Assembly: GCA_030180075.1 (NCBI GenBank)
Contig: JASNJN010000294.1
Span: 312 to 26,783 of the forward strand
DNA: 26,472 nucleotides
Reading direction: 5' to 3'
Source: Mikrocytos mackini
Taxonomy: Eukaryota; Endomyxa; Ascetosporea; Mikrocytida; Mikrocytiidae
The notes below the pieces were generated by a model that saw nothing but the letters and a program-made list of their open reading frames with translations, searched no databases and was not told where the DNA came from. The position numbers and the translations under genes are program-made. Shown piece after piece: positions 17,699 through 26,472 of this stretch. Numbering within the stretch: position 1 is the stretch's first letter; the number at the start of each line of letters is the position of its first letter.

Positions 17699-18291
17699 GG
17701 CTACAATTGAATTTGCCTCAAAAAGTGTGTAATTGCCTCAGAAATGTGTATATGACTCAAAATCTTGTATGTGCCTCATACGAGTTAAAAATACCCCGAA
17801 CATCTCTAAAATTTTATTTCTTTTATATATTATCTATATCTATCCTACAACTAGCCATAAACATATTCAAAGTAATCTAAAACAAATTTATGTGTTGTGT
17901 AATAAACATTTTCCGAAATTCAATTTTTACATGTAACGAAGAATAAATATCAAATTCGGAGTTTTCATAGATAAGTTTCTCAAACAAATATCGTTCAGAT
18001 TGCTGAATACAGTGTTTAACACAAATTAGAAGTTCTATTTCACCATTTTGATAAAATCGGTTCTTCACCCAAAAATAATGAGGTTTTATAGATTAACCGG
18101 ACTTATAGAACAAGTAAATATTTAAAGACATACCGATTTAAACTCTACTGCATTCCAACAAGTATTATTTTCTTAATTTTAACCCTTGTAGTCCATTACA
18201 AAATTTTTTATTTTGAGGCCACAGCACAAATGAGGCACACACAAGATTTTGTGGCAATTACACACTTTTTGAGGCAACTACATTTGTAACC
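17699..18291. mobile_element. 593-bp MITE with 9-bp target duplication (MULE-like)
   Basis: The element is flanked by the perfect 9-bp direct repeat CAAGGAACT (17690-17698 and 18292-18300). Its ends are inverted repeats of about 39 bp: left GGCTACAATTGAATTTGCC, right (reverse complement) GGGTTACAAATGTAGTTGCC, both continuing into the identical TCAAAAAGTGTGTAATTGCC. Next to the left end, degenerate units of about 20 bp with a TGCCTCA/TGACTCA core are tandemly repeated, and similar units are seen inverted at the right end. A 9-bp duplication with G-starting ends is typical of Mutator-like elements; an 8-bp reading (hAT) is possible but fits less well. Short ORFs inside (60-75 aa) look random. 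Confidence 0.82.
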
Positions 18292-18900
18292 CAAGGAACT
18301 TTTAAAATTTGTTTTTTAAAAATAACGAAAAAATTTTTTCCTAAGGGTCCCCCCTTGTGACACTTTTTTATTAAAATCATTTACAAAAAACAAAAACAAC
18401 CATCCCAAACGTGTAAAAATCGTTCCAATCGTGTCTTTAGTCTAAAATAATACATTTTACACAAATTTGTGTTTTCTGAGCTAAATGTATCTTTTTAAAA
18501 ATTTAAACTGAAAACAACATTACTGATAAACTGAAAGTCTTATATTATATTTAAATATGCCTATAATCATATCAATACACCACATCAAAGCAGAGACCGA
18601 ATTTTAGCCAGGCATTTCGGTTATAATATTAACAAAGTGAAAATGAGAACACGTAAACTACAGGAGATAGAAACATTAAAGTAACAATTAGGACAACGCC
18701 ATATACTTTGGTATACACACAAGCAGGTTATTAGTGAGTTATTCATTTGGAAACATAACAGTTTCCACAATGTCTTCTTTTATTATCGACAAACTAATCT
18801 ACTTGGGAAGAAGAAGCATCTAGCTTCGTCCTGTTATAAAAGCACTATTCTTCGGATCAAAGACATCTATAATTTGCTACCAACTTGATGATAAGCATTT
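18292..18900. other. AT-rich gene-free stretch
   Basis: About 600 bp without a supported gene. A TATAAAAGC lies at 18835-18843, and a short hairpin (AACTTGAT/ATCAAGTT) lies just downstream near 18887-18917. These could belong to a decayed element whose coding remnant follows, but no LTR pair was found. Confidence 0.35.
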
Positions 18901-19306
18901 CTTTATCAAGTTGATTTCATCATCAAAGTCGAAAGGATTGTCTATCCAATCCAAAACGGAAATAAAAAAGCGCAATACAATACGGAACTTCTTCAGCTCT
19001 TCCAACCTACTACCGATACATTATTCAACGAAGTTCTGTCTTTATCAAGCAAGCCAAGAATCTATATCAGGGAAAACAGCCCCAGTCTTAAACAAAATAC
19101 TAGAGAAGAAATGTTCCAGCAGCAGAAAGATATACTTCATAATACTGCCAACAAAATTGATACTATTCAACGATAAAGGAATGCTAAAGATTTACTCAAT
19201 CACAATAAGTAAGACCAGCGAAGTTCATGTCAAGTCACTTTTCGAACATTCGGAATTAGGGATAATACAGGTGTTTAAAAGGATAAAATTGCTGTTGTTT
19301 AAATAG
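18894..19306 (+). pseudogene. Possible coding relic, two overlapping open frames
   Basis: One frame is open from about 18897 to 19171 (about 90 codons, no convincing start) and encodes a Gln/Asn-rich, hydrophilic sequence (for example QYNTELLQLFQPTTDTLFNE), which looks gag-like in character. A second frame gives a 131-aa ORF from an ATG at 18911 to 19306, rich in Ser and Lys. Both cannot easily be real. Composition here is less AT-rich than the flanks, which argues for former coding sequence. No motif identifies the family, and a link to the Ty3/gypsy relic further right is only a guess. Confidence 0.3.
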
Positions 19307-19504
19307 TGCAGGAATTCTAAAGCTATGCTTCTCTTCAGAAGATCAAGTTACTTTTTAAACAATCAACAAATTTTCTATCCAGTTTAACAATAAAGAAAAT
19401 AGTTTATTAATGTCTGCAAAGGCGCGCAACAAATCGATCAACTTATTTGACGACAAAGTTGTATTCATTGACCCTTTTATCAATTTCACCGCTACAATGA
19501 CTTA

Positions 19505-21479
19505 CAGTAGAATAGCGATAATACGTTATCCGGTTATTACGTTATATGTTAATTAAAAATTTTGTAGTGATTGATTTTTTTTGATATACATTCGGATGAT
19601 ATGACAACAATAAACATACGTATAAATTCAACTATTTGTAATATGTTGTTCGATTAGTTGTTTGTAGCACATTCGTTTAGAACGTTATTTCGTTTAATAC
19701 GTTGTAAAATTTTAAATTTTTAGTGAATGACGTTACCCCAAATTCGGCGTGTACCGCTTTCTATAGCCGCAAAGATTGATATCATTGATCGGTATGATAC
19801 TGGGTAGGCCCAGACGTCTATTGCCAGAACTCTAAAACGTCCTTTTAGTACAATCAACACAATAATAGCAAATAAAGAGAAGATTCTAAGATTATACCAA
19901 ACCAGTTCAATATCTGAAAAGCGTAAACGAATTCGTAACTCGCCATTCAACGATATAGAAGTTGAGTTATTCAGTTACTTCATGAAGTTAAGGAATTCTT
20001 CACTCCCTATTAATGGAAAAGTACTTAAAACAAAAGCTAAACAAATAGCATCCAACAAAAAAATTGAAAATTTCAACGCCACGTCTGGTTGGTTTGAACG
20101 CTTTAAACAGAGGCATGGTATTCTACGGCAGAGAATGCATGGCGAGGCTGGAAGTGTCGACAATACCACGGTAGAAGATTGGAAAGAAAACGTTTTGCCA
20201 GATATTATAAAAGATTACCAAGAGAAAGATATCTTCAATTGTGATGAGTCAAGTTTTTACTATAAAATGATAACCCACATGACTTACGGGTTAAAAGGCA
20301 AGTTAAGTTCAGGAATTAAGAAGAATAAAGAACGCGTTACTGCCTTGTTTTTAACAAATATGACAGGAGATTATAAATTCCCCGTAACAATAATAGGCAA
20401 AACTGCCAATACACACGCAAAGATTAAAAACATGAAAATAGATTGTATATATCGTAATAATAATAAGGGGTGGATGGACAGGGAAATATTCAATGAATTG
20501 CTTTTAAAATTTAATAATGAGATGAAGAAGGAATGTAGGAATGTCATTTTGTTTATGGACAATGCCCCTGTCCATCAAAAGGATTTGAAGTTCAGCAACG
20601 TTAAAATCAAGTTCTTCCCACCAAATACGACTTCACTAACCCAACCACTCGATAGAGGTATCATTGCTTCTGTTAAACGTGAATATGGCGAATTGTTAAC
20701 CGAAAGATTTATAAACGATTACGTTACAGAAAAGGAAAGTAAGATTGAGCTTATCGACGGTGTATTTTGGTTGTGTGAAATTTGGAAAAAGATTCCTCCT
20801 AAGACAATAAAGAATTGCTTTTATTCCGCGGGATTCTTTTCGACAGATTTAATCGAACAAAATGGTGATGAAGATGTACAAGATCTTGTTCTAAGTGATG
20901 TTGATACCCTGGAAAGTTTGAACGGCAAATCACTAGCTAATCTGTCTCATAATGTTAAAAAATTAATTTTGGAACTTTTAAAAGAATACAGGGAAGCCAA
21001 TAAAGAGAAAGATATACAAAGGCTTTACGATTATGAAGGCATAGAAAATGAAGCTTATAAAGGAGGATTGTTGGCTACAGATACTGAGGCAGAGGATGAT
21101 GAAATTGAAGAGAGTAGAAATGAGCGAGGGACATCAACGGCTTATTGTGATTTTGAAGCCCAACAAATAGATAAAAGAGCAGCATTGAAGTGCACACAAG
21201 ATCTAATGATATATTTGAATCTATACTCTAACCGAAAAATACCACAGAAACTGTTCACGAATTTATTTGAGATTGAAAGATTTATTATGGAACCTGAAAG
21301 GAAAAAAGTCAAAACAATTAAACTACTGGATTATATTCAGAAATTAAGAGAAGACCCGAATTTTAACAAGAGCAAATGAAATAATTAAATACTGTTTAAG
21401 TTCTTTATTAATTTGTTTATATTAGTAATTTTATAAAGTTTTAAAGCATAATATTTATCTTGTTATAATATTTCCACTG
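19505..21479 (+). mobile_element. Pogo/Tigger transposon
   Basis: The transposase frame at 19727-21379 defines the element. A plausible left end is CAGTAGAATAGCGATAATAC at 19505, preceded by TA. A plausible right end is near 21479, where the reverse complement reads CAGTGGAAATATTATAAC; it matches the left end in CAGT, the following GAA and part of the ATAA block. The right flank is TT rather than TA, so the 3' border is uncertain. The family assignment rests on the transposase. Confidence 0.65.
19727..21379 (+). pseudogene. Pogo/Tigger transposase (CENP-B HTH + DDE), one stop
   Basis: The frame runs 550 codons from the ATG at 19727 and is interrupted only by TAG at codon 27 (19805-19807); from 19982 a 465-residue frame is fully open. 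The N-terminus reads like the pogo-type HTH (AAKIDIIDRYDTG before the stop, then SIARTLKRPFSTINTII), followed by the CENP-B-type second HTH (GWFERFKQRHGILRQRM). The DDE core is complete: FNCDES (D88 counted from 19982), LFMDNAPVHQ (D193) and TQPLDRGIIASVKREY (D224), a D-D spacing of about 30 as expected for pogo. The C-terminus is acidic and resembles the tails of TIGD-type proteins. The single stop suggests recent loss; readthrough or a sequencing error is possible. Confidence 0.92.
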
Positions 21480-22300
21480 TTTACCATTTTCTATGTACCT
21501 ATCTCACATATATAGATAAATATTAATGAAAAAATATGTAATTATGGCTTGTAAGAATCATTGATCTATATTGTGTTATAGATTTCGACATATATATTAT
21601 CAATTTGCAATTATGAATAAACCTCGTTAATATACATAAACTTGAACTTTAGAACCGTTCCTATCTAGTCAAATTTTAACAGGAGAACTTCATAAGATAG
21701 TCCAAAACACTCATCATAATGGGGCTGATCAGTATTCTAAGTGAATAATATATATCCTGTAGTTATCAATTAATTGGGCTACATTATAGTATGGATTTCT
21801 GTAGTTTTCTGGTTTGCTTGGTTGTGTTTGATCTTCTTTTTTGTAAAATTTAATTTTAGAAGAACTTTAGAACAAGTGAGGCGTCTTATAGAGTAACTGT
21901 CACGCAAAACAGTTAGTTGACACAAGATCTACAGTGTTGGCAAATATACGTTTGATCATAACCTTTCTGTTTACTTCCAATACATCTTACAAAAATAATA
22001 CCTTCCCCCACACTCCTAATGATATCCAACGTCTGCAGGAACCTATTTAACCGCTATTTACATAGTAATAGTGTCAAATTACCAATAGTCATGTTCTTTA
22101 TATAATCTAAGAGAAGTACACAGAAGTCTATCACAAAGATTTGATTATTATCTACCCAAACAAAGCACATTACTTAATAAAGACGTAAAAATATTTCCAA
22201 AAGAAAGCCACGTCAGAACTGTCTTCTAATCTACACATTTAACGCGCCCAAACACAAATTAATACAAAGTCAACCATGGTATACATACGTCAAAGAATAG
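21480..22300. other. Gene-free stretch with possible decayed coding traces
   Basis: No intact gene is seen. Near 21660-21745 a short frame reads LHKIVQNTHHNGADQYSK, faintly like the zinc-binding start of retroelement integrases, but it stops at once. Near 22107-22223 another open stretch (about 39 codons, including SQRFDYYLPKQSTLL) could be an ectodomain relic of the type I membrane protein family whose tail lies just downstream in another frame. Both are weak. Confidence 0.3.
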
Positions 22301-22486
22301 ACTCATGCGAAATTCAATAAAAGAAAAATTAACAAACGAAAAACCAAAAAGAAGAAGAAATCAAAAGGGTTGAATATATTACCGATTGTAATTTCTGGAA
22401 TTTGTATTTTTACAGTAATGACAATGCTAATTCTTATCTACATTTATTTGACGAGGCATAACAACAATGATGAAGAATATAAGTAA
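22301..22486 (+). pseudogene. C-terminal relic of a fourth type I membrane protein
   Basis: An open frame of 61 codons between TAG (22298-22300) and TAA (22484-22486) lacks a suitable start. It encodes a very basic stretch (KRKTKKKKKSKG), one hydrophobic helix (LPIVISGICIFTVMTMLILI, encoded from about 22370), and a short polar tail ending DEEYK. The order of basic juxtamembrane stretch, single helix and short tail before the stop equals the C-termini of the genes at 12573 and 14069. I read it as a truncated fragment of the same family. The upstream ectodomain is missing or decayed. Sequence identity in membrane helices is weak evidence, so the link is inferred from architecture. Confidence 0.5.
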
Positions 22487-22889
22487 AAGGTATAAGTTTT
22501 CTTTGTTTATATTGAGTAATATAAATAGAAAATAAGAAGACAAATAATAATCACAAATTTGGTTATATTCTCAGTGGTTTAATCCGAATGTATATAAAGG
22601 TTAACAGAAAACAAATGTTGTATAAAATAGGCATAAAATATAACAAATTTGATCAAAAATACTCTAAAAATTTTGCGACTCTATGTATTCTTAATTTGGC
22701 AAAACTAGGGGTAGGAATGATGTCTTTTGTTGAGCATTGTTAGAAGTTCAGAGTTAATTTTAAACATAATTCTTTTGTTAGTTGTTTTGAACTTAAACAA
22801 AGGGTATGGGAATGTTGTGGGTTAAGTCCGGTTGTTATATTTTACGCTAGCTCGTAATTATATCCCCGGAAACTGTTGGAAATTTCAAA
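22487..22889. other. AT-rich spacer before the retroelement
   Basis: About 400 bp with no gene. If the Ty3/gypsy relic once had a gag and a 5' LTR they should lie in or left of here, but neither could be recognised. Confidence 0.4.
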
Positions 22890-22937
22890 AAGTTTGATTT
22901 GAATTGTGTCTCATGTAACATTTATCGTTAATAAACN

Positions 22938-23560
22938 GAACAAGCATCACAAGACAGATCATCTTATAACAGATCAGCCAACAACGGCCAAAGAACGTGG
23001 AACACGAACAATCGTAGTTATTCCCCGCAACAGTCTACACAGAATAGACCACACCCAAGAGAACATGGATCTTTCAGAAGGTCAAGCAGTTCTTATAACT
23101 CAAACAACTCTTACTGTTCAAATAATAACAATAGAGCGGATAACAACCCTCGTAATTCAAGATCTTGGGCGCTCAAAGAATCACAAGAGATTCCAGACAT
23201 TTGTAGGACCAACGGAAAGGTCAACGAACTCCCAATAGAAATTGTATGGGACACTGGATCTGCATACAACTACTGTAGACCGGAAATTATAAAGAAAAAT
23301 AACATTCCTCCAAATTCTATACCAAATCAGAGATTAGAACTTGCAAACGGCGAACAAATTACCGTCAATGAAGAAGCAAAGTAGACTTTAAGATAGGAAA
23401 CGAGTCAGAACACAAATTTAGCGGTAATTTTAGAATACTACCCACACGAAACAACGAACTTCTTATAGGTATGGACTATATGAGAAACAATGAAGCCAAG
23501 ATTGACCTAAAGAACAACCTCTTAGAGATAGATTCAAATCATATCTTTAAATTAGGAATT
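22938..23560 (+). pseudogene. Retrotransposon gag end and aspartic protease, broken
   Basis: After two stop codons (22929-22934) a frame open to 23384 encodes an Asn/Ser/Gln-rich linker and then the protease active site WDTGSAYNYC (23247-23276), followed by LELANGEQITV. At TAG 23382-23384 the frame shifts by one base into the next frame, which carries LLIGMDYM (about 23463-23486), the conserved C-terminal protease motif. The catalytic DTG is intact, but the frameshift breaks the enzyme. A 110-aa ORF in another frame (22906-23238) is a shadow of the same DNA. An N at 22937 leaves the local frame uncertain. Confidence 0.8.
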
Positions 23561-25080
23561 ATAAACAATAACAGTTCTAATGAGTTACTTAATGACACTG
23601 AGAAAACGGTGATACAAAAGACGAAAATCTATAAACCCATTTCCAAAATTGAAAAATTAAAAGAAAAAAAACAAGACTTGGACACATATATAGCAAAAGT
23701 TAAACTAAACAACCCTGCATTAGGCAAGATCGAGAATACTTTTCACAGAATCCCCTTAACAGAAGATAAATCAGTGAGTAGAAGACAATACAATATTCCT
23801 TTAGCAATGAGAGAAGATACTAAAGATGGACAAAACAAATTACTAGACATGGAAATTATTAGATATAGTAACAGTACATTTTCTTCGCCAGCGTTTCCTG
23901 TATTAAAAAGGACGGAAACATTCGATTATTAGTTGACTACCGCGAACTGAACGGCATAACAAGAAAAGACCCATGCCCTCTAGAAAACAGTTTCTTTAAC
24001 CTTCTACAAGCCAAGGATATGAAAAATTTTTCGAGTATAGATCTTAACATGGGTTACTATCAAATCCCAATTCACAAAGACGATATTCACAAGACAGGAT
24101 TCTCAGCATGTGGTGAACACTATGGATTTGTGCGTATGCCATTCGGCTTAGCCAACGCCCCTGCTACATTCCAGAAAACATTAAACAGAATAGTTGGAAA
24201 CGAGAAAAACGTACACGTCTATTTAGATGACATTCACATATCATCACCAAACGAAGAACAACACGTTCAGGACGTAAAAAGAATAATAGATAAGCTAGTA
24301 GAGCATAACATATCTATAAACTTCGACAAAAGTAAATTCAAACAAAAAGACATAGAATACCTTGGATTTATAGTTTCAGAAAACGGATTAAACATAAAGA
24401 AAGAAGGCTTAGAACAAATAGGTGCGACCACACCAAAGAAAACAAAAGAGATACAAAAAATAATGGGACATCTTAATTGGTTTCGCAATTTCGTAAAAGA
24501 TTTCAGCAGCAAAACAGAATTTCTTACAAATCTACTGCATAGAAACACGAAATTTAAATGGACTTCAGAAGAAGAAACGAAGTTAAAAAATCTACTTAAA
24601 GATATCAAAGAGTCACAAAGACTCAGCTTCCCTAAACCAGGAAAAGAATTTACATTAGAAACAGATGCCAATCTCACAGGTATCGGAGGAGTTTTAAAAC
24701 AAGACGACCAAGTAGTCGCAATATTCAGCTATAAACTTAAAAATAGCGAAATTAATTACACAATTACGGAAAAAGAAACATTTGCAGTTGTCAAATCACT
24801 TGAATTCTTCAAACCAATAATATTTAACTCAAAATAATAGTCAAAACAGACAACATGAATTTAATAGGAACAAAAGACTTGTCTAAGAGACAACAAAGAT
24901 GGAAACTCTTACTAAGCGAGTACTGCCTCCAAATTCAACACATTAAAGGAGAAATAACCAATTAGCAGACGCAATGTCGAGACTTTCTTTTATTAAACAG
25001 ATCAAAACAGACATCGAGACAGCTAAAGAAAAGATAATAAAAAAATTTGCCGTTACAACCGAAAAAGAAGAAGATAAACA
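23471..25080 (+). pseudogene. Reverse transcriptase and RNase H, broken
   Basis: The frame from the protease runs to 23932; a frameshift near 23900 moves it to the frame of 24019-24837, where LLVDYRELNG (just upstream of 24019) leads into the RT fingers and palm. Visible RT motifs are SSIDLNMGYYQI, GFVRMPFGLANAPATFQ, the catalytic YLDD (24220-24231) and the thumb-side YLGFIVSE. RNase H follows: LETDANLTGIGGVL, then NYTITEKETFAVVKSL. A further frameshift at 24830-24837 continues to QRWKLLLSEYCLQIQHIKG, and another near 24955 to NQLADAMSRL, the usual end of Ty3/gypsy RNase H. TGA closes the frame at about 25081-25084. Catalytic residues are intact, so the breaks are relatively recent. Confidence 0.88.
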
Positions 25081-25084
25081 ATGA

Positions 25085-26020
25085 AAAGTATACGAACAAA
25101 ACGTCTCATTAGATGAGAAAGGTAGAGTCCTCATTGACGACAACAAGAATATTAAAATGCTTACCTTTCTACATCAATTCTTGATACACCCGGGATCTAA
25201 AGCATTGGCACAAAGTGTGCGAAAATACTACAACATTCCTAAACTAAAGGAAGCATGCAAAAGAGTTACACATGCCTCCAAGCTTTGTCCAAAGATCAAG
25301 ACACCTAAACAGAAATATGGAAACTTGAGCGGATATTTAGCAAAGAAGGAAAACGATCACACCCTAGCTATTGGCTTACTTGGGCAGTTAGATACCAAAC
25401 ACTTTAAGATGAACACAAAAGCAAAATAGTTCAATATTCTAGTAATGACAGATGCGTACACAAAGGTGACAAAGTTAGAACTTCTATTCAAAACTTGTAC
25501 TAACATAATTACAAAGAAGATTGAGAAGGGATGGTTCCCGGACATAGGAGTACCAGGATTTATACTTGGTGATAACTAGGGGTCGGAAAATATGTAATTT
25601 GGTACAAATTACATATTTTTACCAAATTTCTGGAAAATTTTCACCCATAATTACTCCGATTGGAAGGAATTCATATATTTTATTTTATTGAAAATTCGAA
25701 ATTATAATTAGATTTTGGCAAAATCATATATAATCATATATAATCATATATTTGCCAATTTATTGTCATATATTTTCCGACCCCTAGTGATAACGGACCA
25801 CAATTCACGTCCAATGATTTCCTAAGCTTCTTAGCCGAACATGGCATACAAGAGACCAAAACGATTCCTTATAACCCAACAAGCAATGCACTTGTGGAAA
25901 GACGTAATTCTGAAATACTAATCGGATTACGAGCACAAAAGGGTATAGAAATAAAAGAAGTAATGAAGAAAATAGAAAGAAACAAAAAACGTAAACAACA
26001 TACTTCGTTTAATAAAAAAA
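25085..26020 (+). pseudogene. Retrotransposon integrase, broken and MITE-interrupted
   Basis: The N-terminal zinc-binding module starts at about 25157 (LHQFLIHPGSKALAQSVRKYY). The expected C-x2-C appears as S-K-L-C (codon TCC where TGC is expected), so one zinc cysteine is lost. After TAG (25427-25429) the core continues (MTDAYTKVTKLELL, then GVPGFILGDN), is cut by the MITE at 25577-25786, and resumes with DNGPQFTSNDF and NPTSNALVERRN, which supplies the third catalytic acid (E). The D,D-35-E residues are thus still recognisable. The frame then runs into the inverted repeat at 25993, where integrase similarity ends; the C-terminal domain is missing. Confidence 0.87.
25577..25786. mobile_element. 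hAT-type MITE, copy 2, inserted in integrase
   Basis: The 210-bp element has perfect 17-bp inverted ends, TAGGGGTCGGAAAATAT and ATATTTTCCGACCCCTA. It is flanked by a perfect 8-bp duplication, GTGATAAC (25569-25576 and 25787-25794), which fits the hAT pattern nTnnnnAn. Removing the element and one duplication restores the integrase reading LGDNGPQF. It is the same family as 16350-16530 but carries an extra run of ATCATATATA units near its right end, explaining most of the 29-bp length difference. Perfect ends and duplication point to a younger insertion. Confidence 0.94.
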
Positions 26021-26215
26021 TTAAGTGACACGAAAACTAAAAAGGAAATTGTCAATCAAGAAAACATAATCGAAAAACTCAACGGCTTAGAATTAAATCT
26101 TCTTTTAATATATAATTCTAAGCCGTTGAGTTTTTCGATTATGTTTTCTTGATTGACAATTTCCTTTTTAGTTTTCGTGTCACTTAATTTTTTTATTAAA
26201 CGAAGTATGTTGTTT
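25993..26215. repeat. Perfect 103-bp inverted repeat with 17-nt loop
   Basis: The left arm 25993-26095 is an exact reverse complement of the right arm 26113-26215, with a 17-nt spacer 26096-26112. The arm sequence is coding in character: read inward on the minus strand from 26472 it forms the continuation of the ORF at 26113-26472, and the left arm repeats that stretch on the plus strand. Left of the structure is integrase; right of it is unrelated minus-strand coding sequence. It is either a true foldback rearrangement or a sequencing/assembly chimera. Confidence 0.95.
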
Positions 26216-26472
26216 TGTTTTATGTAGTTTGTAATTTCTGCTCTGCTGTCTTTCGTTAATATTAAGGGATTGTGTTTATATGTTATATCGATGTATTGAT
26301 CATAGCTATTCATATTCAAGTCGTATTCTCTAAAGATTTGATAGCCACCTGCTAAACGAAATTCTATTTCTTGGTATACAATTTTAAAAACGGAAGATTC
26401 GCTTGTTTTTGTTTCCATGTCTATTAAATTGTTCTTTTTTATGCTTTCTAATATAATATTGTTCGGATTGTT
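26056..26472 (-). CDS. Unrecognised ORF, 5' end beyond the window
   Basis: The minus-strand frame is open from the window edge (26472) through an ATG at 26416-26418 down to 26056; the 18 codons before that ATG are also open, so the true start probably lies outside. Only 26113-26472 is likely native sequence, because below 26113 the frame crosses the loop and runs into the opposite arm of the inverted repeat. The about 120 readable residues are rich in N, I and K and contain IEFRLAGGYQIFREYDLN and later KLSDTKTKKEIVNQENIIEK. No family is recognised. Its position beside a retroelement makes gag a possibility, but an ordinary host gene is equally possible. Confidence 0.45.
   Translation of the reverse strand, partial: NNPNNIILESIKKNNLIDMETKTSESSVFKIVYQEIEFRLAGGYQIFREYDLNMNSYDQYIDITYKHNPLILTKDSRAEITNYIKQNNILRLIKKLSDTKTKKEIVNQENIIEKLNGLELYIKRRFNSKPLSFSIMFS

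Larger units (their letters stand above)
22890..25992 (+). mobile_element. Ty3/gypsy-like retrotransposon, degraded, no LTRs found
   Basis: The domain order is a possible nucleocapsid-like knuckle remnant (CVSCN near 22907), aspartic protease, reverse transcriptase, RNase H, then integrase. Integrase after RNase H defines the Ty3/gypsy (Metaviridae-like) order as opposed to copia. The element carries at least six disabling changes. It is split by a MITE at 25577-25786 and its 3' part is cut off where the perfect inverted repeat starts near 25993. Neither LTR nor polypurine tract was found, so the ends are approximate. Confidence 0.85.

Noticed and set aside
17653-18068. Three ORFs of 63-75 aa on both strands
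   Set aside because: They lie inside the 593-bp MITE or span its edge and have random-looking AT-rich composition.
22906-23238. 110-aa ORF before the protease
   Set aside because: It is in a different frame from the one that continues into the DTG active site, so it is a shadow.
24267-24677. 136-aa minus-strand ORF opposite reverse transcriptase
   Set aside because: Antisense shadow of the well-supported RT/RNase H frame.
1-26472. CRISPR array, bacterial operon or prophage signals
   Set aside because: No regularly spaced direct repeats; gene content (PC4, eukaryotic-type 5S, hAT, pogo, Ty3/gypsy) is eukaryotic.

Overview
The window looks like a TE-rich, AT-rich eukaryotic nuclear contig. 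My best guess is a microsporidian with an expanded genome, or a similarly reduced fungus-like parasite. The evidence is indirect: all protein genes are intronless in the standard code, one divergent gene pair is separated by only 36 bp, the PC4/Sub1 protein is minimal (86 aa), most other host genes are unrecognisable secreted or membrane proteins, and there is a lone 5S rRNA gene. No species can be named from the sequence alone.

Layout. 1-2192: a moderately GC-rich dispersed repeat (copy A) split by a hAT-type MITE, then a cluster of inverted short repeats. 2193-3876: a decayed hAT transposon with matching 10-11 bp ends. 4105-8063: the core gene block, consisting of a polytopic membrane protein, PC4/Sub1 on the minus strand, and a 692-aa protein built from three diverged copies of one domain. 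8728-8840: 5S rRNA with a Pol III T-run. 8850-11432: gene-free, with palindromes, CCCGGGAA repeats, a GC-rich foldable segment and possible piggyBac-like ends. 11433-15106: three genes of similar architecture (signal peptide, ectodomain, one C-terminal membrane helix, short tail); two are clear paralogs and the third is a probable distant one. 15285-18291: a nest of repeats, including copies B and C of the dispersed repeat, a hAT MITE, a pogo-type MITE and a MITE with a 9-bp target duplication.

18292-26472 is mostly mobile DNA. It holds a possible coding relic, a pogo/Tigger transposase with one in-frame stop, a relic of a fourth type I membrane protein tail, and a badly decayed Ty3/gypsy pol (protease, RT, RNase H, integrase). 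The integrase is interrupted by a second copy of the same hAT MITE. The window ends in a perfect 103-bp inverted repeat with a 17-nt loop, either a foldback rearrangement or an assembly chimera, followed by an unrecognised minus-strand ORF running off the edge.

The host genes show no obvious joint pathway. PC4 and the acidic 692-aa protein share a minimal spacer and may be co-transcribed in timing. The type I membrane proteins form a local, probably lineage-specific gene family. The most interesting candidates are that family, the triplicated-domain protein, the foldable RNA-like segment near 9415-9603, and the well-delimited MITE families with readable target duplications.
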